A DNA stretch of 64,000 nt, taken from positions 1-64,000 of the forward strand of contig NZ_FOUU01000008.1 of NCBI RefSeq assembly GCF_900114975.1, written 5' to 3'. The DNA comes from Thermodesulforhabdus norvegica. GTDB taxonomy: Bacteria; Desulfobacterota; Syntrophobacteria; Syntrophobacterales; Thermodesulforhabdaceae. The notes beneath the pieces were generated by a model. The model ran no database searches and was not told the origin of the DNA. It saw only the letters and a list, made by a program, of their open reading frames with translations. Of the stretch, positions 58,128-64,000 are shown piece after piece. Made by a program: the position numbers and the translations under genes. Every line of letters starts with the position of its first letter. The first letter of the stretch is position 1.

Positions 58128-58715
58128 TTAAGCTTTTTCCAGAACACTCCAGTCAATACGGCATTCCAGCTGACGAAGGTCCCTGATTCTAGGGAAACCC
58201 CTGGTATGCCGGTTCCAGGGCTGATCGAAAATGATCACATGGAAGCCCTGTTCTTTGAGGGAACAGCATGTATCGGGTCTATCCTCCACAAAGGCCTTAA
58301 TTCCCATTTTCCTCAGGACCTCGGCCTTTACGGCCGGGTCTCCCGTTGCAGTGACCTGTATGTTTTCAGGGTCCACATCGGAGAGAAGTCTTCTAAGCCA
58401 CTCCATAATTGAATCCGGCCATATCCTGGCCGTTACAAATCTTAATGGGACGAAACGCCCAAGTTTTCCCAGGACCTCTTGAGCCCCCGGACAGGGAGGA
58501 ATTCTGGCCGTGTACTCATCGCTCAAGGTCAGACAAAGGATTTCGTCAATTGCCTCTGCAGGAGCAGGCACGCATTCATGGAGATTGTACTGCGAGAGGT
58601 GTTCCTTGGAAAACCCCCGTAGTCCCAAACGCTCTCTTACCAATTCGACAAAAATAGCCATGGTGTCCGCTACGACCCCGTCGATGTCAAAAGCCAGCAT
58701 TCTGGGGTCTATCAA
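58128..58715 (-). CDS. HAD-superfamily phosphatase
   Basis: A ~195-residue HAD hydrolase with motif I LAFDIDGVVADT (nucleophile Asp and DxD), motif II in FVTARIW, Lys in KAEVLRKMG and motif IV FVEDRPDTC. It resembles the 5'-nucleotidase/NagD-like group that annotates as uncharacterised hydrolases. The start is uncertain: a TTG at 58715 has GAAGGAG upstream and follows the previous stop, while an in-frame ATG at 58784 would overlap the CoA-transferase gene. It overlaps nothing downstream and its stop is 14 bases before the minC start. Confidence 0.85.
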   Translation of the reverse strand: MIDPRMLAFDIDGVVADTMAIFVELVRERLGLRGFSKEHLSQYNLHECVPAPAEAIDEILCLTLSDEYTARIPPCPGAQEVLGKLGRFVPLRFVTARIWPDSIMEWLRRLLSDVDPENIQVTATGDPAVKAEVLRKMGIKAFVEDRPDTCCSLKEQGFHVIIFDQPWNRHTRGFPRIRDLRQLECRIDWSVLEKA

Positions 58716-58731
58716 ATCGGAGCGATCTCCT

Positions 58732-60633
58732 TCAATCCATGACGCATACTTGAGCCGGTTCGTCAAATCTAAACCAGATTTCATAGATTCCTTCTTCAAG
58801 ATGGCTGTGGATAACATAACCTACCTTGTGAAAAACATTTAACATCCGCCTATTGGATGCCAGCACGTAAGCGCAAAAACCGTCAATTTTTTTACTTTTT
58901 GCAATTTCGCACAAATAATGCAAGAGAAATGTTCCTATGCCTCTTCGCTGGTATTCTGCTCGTACGGCAAAGTCCACTTCGGCCATGTTGGTCTTCTGAT
59001 CCAGGATGTATCTTCCGAGGGCTATTATAGTCTCATTTCCCACATCGCCCAACACCCCCACTATTGCCATTTCGTGCTCATAATCTATGTTGCACATGGC
59101 CTGAATGTTTCTGTGAGGGAATACCTTCATGGCCGACAGAAAACGGTAGTAAATGTCCTGGTCTGGCAGAGAATAGAAAAATTCCTGCAAAGCCCTTTCG
59201 TCGGTGGGTTTTATCGGCCTGAAAAAGACCGTAAGGTTTCCGGGGAAAATCTGATAGGTCTCCCACTGGCCCGGATAAAGCGGTTCATATACCGGGGGCA
59301 GTATCTGATCCTGGTACACATATCTTACCCTTTTAGCTTCGTCGAGCAGACGTTCTCTGAACTTGGGATGAGCGATGTTTATGAGTGCAATAGCCCGTTC
59401 TCTTATTGCCCTCCCGAAAAGGCTGGCCACACCAAATTCACTCACCACAAACTGTACCGTACTTCTCGGAGTTACCACTCCGGCGCCTTCCGTAAGATGC
59501 GTAACAATTCGGGATTTTTTCCCATCCGGGCTTGTAGAGGGCACCAGAATGATGGTTTTGCCGTTTTTTGCCCGAGAAGCCCCTACCATGAAATCCACGT
59601 ACCCGCCTATACCGCTGTAGATCTTGTGCCCGATTGAATCGGCACAAACCTGACCGGTTATGTCCACTTCCAGTGCGGCGTTAATGGCCACCATCTGTTC
59701 GTGCTGGTCTATTACCCTGATGTTATTCACATATTCGGTGCTGTGAAACTCAACTATCGGGTTGTTGTGAACGAATTCATAAAGTTCTTTCGTTCCTATA
59801 CAGAAACTTACGACGGCCTTTCCTTTATGGATGGTCTTTCTTCGCCCGGTAATCACATCTTGCATGATAAGGGCTCTATGAGCATCGGTCATCATTTCCG
59901 CATGAAGCCCTAAGTCCTTTTTATCGACCAGGTATCTTAGAATGGAATTGGTTATCCGACCTATTCCCGTCTGAATCGTTGCCCCGTCTTCGACGAGCCT
60001 GGCAGTGTACTTACCTATCCGTTCAAGTATGGGGCCCACGGGGAACTCCTTTACTTCGATAAGGTCCTCCGTGTGCTCTACAAACCAATCAATTTCCGTA
60101 ACGTGGATAAAGGTATCCCCCAGGGTTCTCGGCATCTTTTCATTTACCTGAGCTATAACAATTCTGGAGTGCTGTACGGCCGTTTTGGTTATTTCGACCG
60201 ATATTCCGAGGGAGCAAAATCCGTGGGAATCCGGAGGGCTTACCTGAATAAGGCATAAATCGAGAGGAAAGGGACCCCCGGGTTTAAAAAAGTTGGGTAT
60301 TGTCGAGAAATGAGCCGGAATGTAGTCGGCCTGTCCCACGTTGACGGCCCGGCGTGTACGCGGCCCCACAAAGAATGTTTTGAGGCGGCAGTGCCCCAGG
60401 TAGGGAAACCAGTCTTCCGGGACGGAACCCAGAGAAAGGTTCTGAATGATTTCCACATCCCGGTAGCGTCCTATGAGTGAGAAGAGAGCCCTGACAAGAT
60501 GTTGAGGTTCTGCACAACCGGGACTTATGTAGACTCTGTACCCATCACCCAGACTGCGGAGAATAGCTTCCTCTGCAGTTACCCTCTTTTCCGAATAGTA
60601 TTTCTGCCAGCCCGGGTTCAAGGCCACTCCCAC
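58732..60633 (-). CDS. Acetyl-CoA hydrolase/transferase fused to a GNAT acetyltransferase
   Basis: A 633-residue fusion. Residues ~1-435 form an acetyl-CoA hydrolase/4-hydroxybutyrate CoA-transferase-like enzyme; the likely catalytic Glu is in GLHAEMMTD (~240), and GIGGYVDFMVGASRAK and VVTPRSTVQFVVSEFGVASLFG are family motifs. Residues ~465-625 form a GNAT domain with FRPIKPTDERALQEFFYSL and the acetyl-CoA loop VRAEYQRRGIGTFLL (~572-586). It may couple acyl-CoA turnover to acetylation of a protein or small molecule; the acyl substrate is unknown. The start at 60633 gives an ORF of the expected length. Confidence 0.9.
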   Translation of the reverse strand: MGVALNPGWQKYYSEKRVTAEEAILRSLGDGYRVYISPGCAEPQHLVRALFSLIGRYRDVEIIQNLSLGSVPEDWFPYLGHCRLKTFFVGPRTRRAVNVGQADYIPAHFSTIPNFFKPGGPFPLDLCLIQVSPPDSHGFCSLGISVEITKTAVQHSRIVIAQVNEKMPRTLGDTFIHVTEIDWFVEHTEDLIEVKEFPVGPILERIGKYTARLVEDGATIQTGIGRITNSILRYLVDKKDLGLHAEMMTDAHRALIMQDVITGRRKTIHKGKAVVSFCIGTKELYEFVHNNPIVEFHSTEYVNNIRVIDQHEQMVAINAALEVDITGQVCADSIGHKIYSGIGGYVDFMVGASRAKNGKTIILVPSTSPDGKKSRIVTHLTEGAGVVTPRSTVQFVVSEFGVASLFGRAIRERAIALINIAHPKFRERLLDEAKRVRYVYQDQILPPVYEPLYPGQWETYQIFPGNLTVFFRPIKPTDERALQEFFYSLPDQDIYYRFLSAMKVFPHRNIQAMCNIDYEHEMAIVGVLGDVGNETIIALGRYILDQKTNMAEVDFAVRAEYQRRGIGTFLLHYLCEIAKSKKIDGFCAYVLASNRRMLNVFHKVGYVIHSHLEEGIYEIWFRFDEPAQVCVMD

Positions 60634-60718
60634 ACCCCCTTACCTGTCGATCTCGTAGAAGCGCCAAACCCGACGGAAGATAACCTGTCCTTAGCACTAT
60701 GTGAGGCTTCAGGGGCTC

Positions 60719-62095
<1,377 letters not shown>

Positions 62096-62149
62096 CTACA
62101 ATACCAGGAATTTCGCAAGGGAAAATAGTCACAATTTGGCCTTTGAGTT

Positions 62150-63973
62150 TTATTGACTTTCCTGATGTTTCAGTCTGTTTAAAATCTTGAGGCGCTGGGA
62201 TTGGTAGTAACGGCTGGAAGGGTCAAGCTTTATGGCCTGTTCAATAGCTTCTAAAGCCTTTCTATAATCGCCGGAAGCAAAGTAGGCTTCGGCAAGTGTG
62301 TCCCAGATATGGGGCTTTGAAGAATCCAGTTCAATCGCCCTTATTGCATATTCCACGGCCTTTCCGGTGTCTCGATACGGAGGAGGTGCAGTGGCATACA
62401 GCCATGCAAGGTTATTACAGAGGTCGGGATGGTTGGGATAGATCTCAACGCCTCTTTTGAGTGTTCGTTCGGCCTCGCTGTATCTCTTCTTCTCCAGAAG
62501 GTATGCTCCGTAGGCGGCATATATGTCCGCCCGCTCTACGGGGCTTTCCACTTCACCCTCCAGAACCGTTATTATCATGTCTATGTCGCGACTTCGATAC
62601 CAGTCGGTATGTTGCAAAACCCAGGTTGTGAGCATGAATAAACCCAGGATGACGAAAAAAGTCTTTATCGATCGGTTCATCCTTCTGTCGTGACCTTCAA
62701 TAACCTCGGGATTAGATGCGGCCGCAGTAAGAAATTCAATCCGTTCCCTTATACTGTAGTGATGCCAGCTCGGGAGGTCTTCTGTGTTACCGCTCGCAAC
62801 GGCGATCTTTTGAAAGGACCTTATCAGTGGCCATGGATCACCAGTCGCCACAAGTGCATAAGCATCCGCCTGACGCTCGCTATTTCTGAGAAAATATCCG
62901 AAAATATATCGGAAGTACGCTATGAGGATCATCAACGCGGGCATAGAGCAAAGCAGGACGAAAAGAAGCTGTTTTATCGGGCGTTGGGAAAAGGCGAGCT
63001 TTACGAAGAAAACCGAACGGCTCAAAAATGTAAATACCAGGTCACCAAGCCCGTACATTATTACCCCGAAGCTGAGGAAGAAGAGAAGAAAGAAAGGCAT
63101 ATGTCGGAGCTTTATGTGGCCCATCTCGTGAGCTATTACCGCTTTTAATTCTTCATTTCCAAGCAACCGATAGAGAGCAGGGGTAATCAGAATATAGCGC
63201 CATCGTGGCAAAAAACCCACAACGGCAGCCGTAAGAGCCCTGCCGCCCATTAACGGCCAGAACAGGAAATCCTTTACTACAAAACCTTTGTCCCGGCAGA
63301 AGCGCTCCAGAATCAACCGTTTTTCGTCGAATGGAATGGCCTTGCACCTCCATACTCTCACCACAAGAGGAGGCCCGAATAAGGCAAAGACGGATAGAGT
63401 AAGAGCTATGGGGATGATTTCATACCAGGAGTAATCGGAAAAACCGGAAAACAGCGTTTCTTCTAACAGCTCGGAGGCTAAAGACAGAATCAGCCAGGGT
63501 GTTAGAAGACCGGCGTACAGGATTATCTGCTCACGAACATAGCCCCAGGACGCGAGATCGGCGTTGCCGCACTTTACCCTCAAGGCATGACCGTCCAGCC
63601 AGATGATGATGAGATAAACAAAGTAGAGCGCTAGTCCCGTCAGCGCTCTAAGTGTAACGGAAGAATAAAAGGGTGTGTTTTCAGGAAACAGACACTGGAT
63701 GTGAAGACCGTAAGTCAACACCACCAGAAAAACGAGGGCCACTATGTTCAAAAATCCTTCCGTCAGATGGATAATTACGGCGGGAGGTAATTTGTTCGTG
63801 CCGAGTTTACGCAGTGCTCTTTTGTAACCGAAGCGACATATAATGTGAAATATCAAATACTGAAGCAAAAGGGCGGCAAAAAGCCTGTACTTCCCGAAAA
63901 AGGTGGGAAGATCGGTGGGTGTTGTGGTGAAAATGAAAATTACGATGAGGAAGTAAATAATCTGAGTGTACAT
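62150..63973 (-). CDS. M48 family metallopeptidase with TPR tail
   Basis: A 607-residue integral membrane protease. The N-terminal ~235 residues have several membrane helices. The M48 domain has HEMGH (~281-285) as the zinc site and NSERQAD (~380) with the third ligand Glu. Two further helices surround the active site. After a C-terminal helix (~435-455), residues ~475-600 form tetratricopeptide repeats (DIYAAYGAYLLEKKRYSEAERTL, DLCNNLAWLYATA, HIWDTLAEAYFASGDYRKALEAIEQA). It is HtpX/BepA-like in motif but its TPR tail is unusual and may recognise substrates. AAAGGACACC precedes the ATG. The gene is complete, 27 bases from the window edge. Confidence 0.9.
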   Translation of the reverse strand: MYTQIIYFLIVIFIFTTTPTDLPTFFGKYRLFAALLLQYLIFHIICRFGYKRALRKLGTNKLPPAVIIHLTEGFLNIVALVFLVVLTYGLHIQCLFPENTPFYSSVTLRALTGLALYFVYLIIIWLDGHALRVKCGNADLASWGYVREQIILYAGLLTPWLILSLASELLEETLFSGFSDYSWYEIIPIALTLSVFALFGPPLVVRVWRCKAIPFDEKRLILERFCRDKGFVVKDFLFWPLMGGRALTAAVVGFLPRWRYILITPALYRLLGNEELKAVIAHEMGHIKLRHMPFFLLFFLSFGVIMYGLGDLVFTFLSRSVFFVKLAFSQRPIKQLLFVLLCSMPALMILIAYFRYIFGYFLRNSERQADAYALVATGDPWPLIRSFQKIAVASGNTEDLPSWHHYSIRERIEFLTAAASNPEVIEGHDRRMNRSIKTFFVILGLFMLTTWVLQHTDWYRSRDIDMIITVLEGEVESPVERADIYAAYGAYLLEKKRYSEAERTLKRGVEIYPNHPDLCNNLAWLYATAPPPYRDTGKAVEYAIRAIELDSSKPHIWDTLAEAYFASGDYRKALEAIEQAIKLDPSSRYYQSQRLKILNRLKHQESQ

Positions 63974-64000
63974 GGTGTCCTTTTATCGGAAAACGGGGAT

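Overview
The window looks like chromosome from a Gram-negative, sulfate-reducing bacterium of the Desulfobacterota (former Deltaproteobacteria). The main evidence is aprBA followed by qmoA, qmoB and an Hdr-like gene at 32.5-39.7 kb, plus two OmpA/TPR envelope proteins, an FMN reductase, a malic enzyme and minCDE. A relative of the Syntrophobacterales/Thermodesulforhabdus type is plausible, but that is inference. Codon use is even over nearly the whole window. The exception is the AT-rich left edge (1-1.35 kb), which is a mobile-DNA scar: the end of an IS with a partial IS1634-like transposase abuts a tyrosine recombinase that has lost its catalytic C-terminus, next to a tRNA-Asn gene.

Layout: 1.5-13.9 kb is a mostly co-directional minus-strand housekeeping block (RluA-type pseudouridine synthase, rpmE, prfA, prmC, murA, comEC, metallophosphoesterase, BASS transporter, TPR anchor protein, alpha/beta hydrolase, a conserved unknown, folC). 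A SpoU methyltransferase and an OmpA-like lipoprotein follow. 15.7-26.1 kb is a plus-strand chemosensory operon: PhnD-like periplasmic binding protein, PATAN-REC-CheB-like fusion, CheW, a dCache receptor, CheA, a second PATAN-REC-CheB-like fusion and a small phosphodiesterase. Both CheB-like domains look catalytically decayed and no cheR is seen, so this is the best candidate for an unusual system. 26.1-32.3 kb holds a YbjN-like protein, an MthK-like K+ channel, PspA, Era, a flippase, a lytic transglycosylase and two small coiled-coil proteins.

32.5-41.6 kb is the APS-reduction module. aprBA has a near-perfect sigma70 promoter and a strong terminator. qmoA and qmoB follow, but the third gene encodes a soluble HdrC/HdrB (HdrD-like) iron-sulfur protein rather than a membrane QmoC. 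A small Cys-rich protein and two tandem YkgJ-type Cys-cluster proteins come next. 41.6-46.6 kb contains an FMN reductase, a HIT protein, an NAD-malic enzyme, a 512-bp region with a promoter bracketed by two TTAGS-N4-CCTAA boxes leading to a 12-codon ORF, an NfeD-like protein, a His-rich membrane protein and initiator tRNA-Met. 46.6-64 kb contains nfu, a VCBS-repeat exported protein, a CDF-MauE/DoxX fusion, the nadE-glnB-glnD operon, a rubredoxin-like protein and ATP-grasp enzyme, then on the minus strand an M48-TPR protease, purA, a CoA-transferase/GNAT fusion, a HAD phosphatase, minC-minD-minE and a MoaD/ThiS-like protein.

All calls rest on reading the translated sequence and motifs by eye. 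Start codons were moved inward where a Shine-Dalgarno sequence clearly favoured an internal start.
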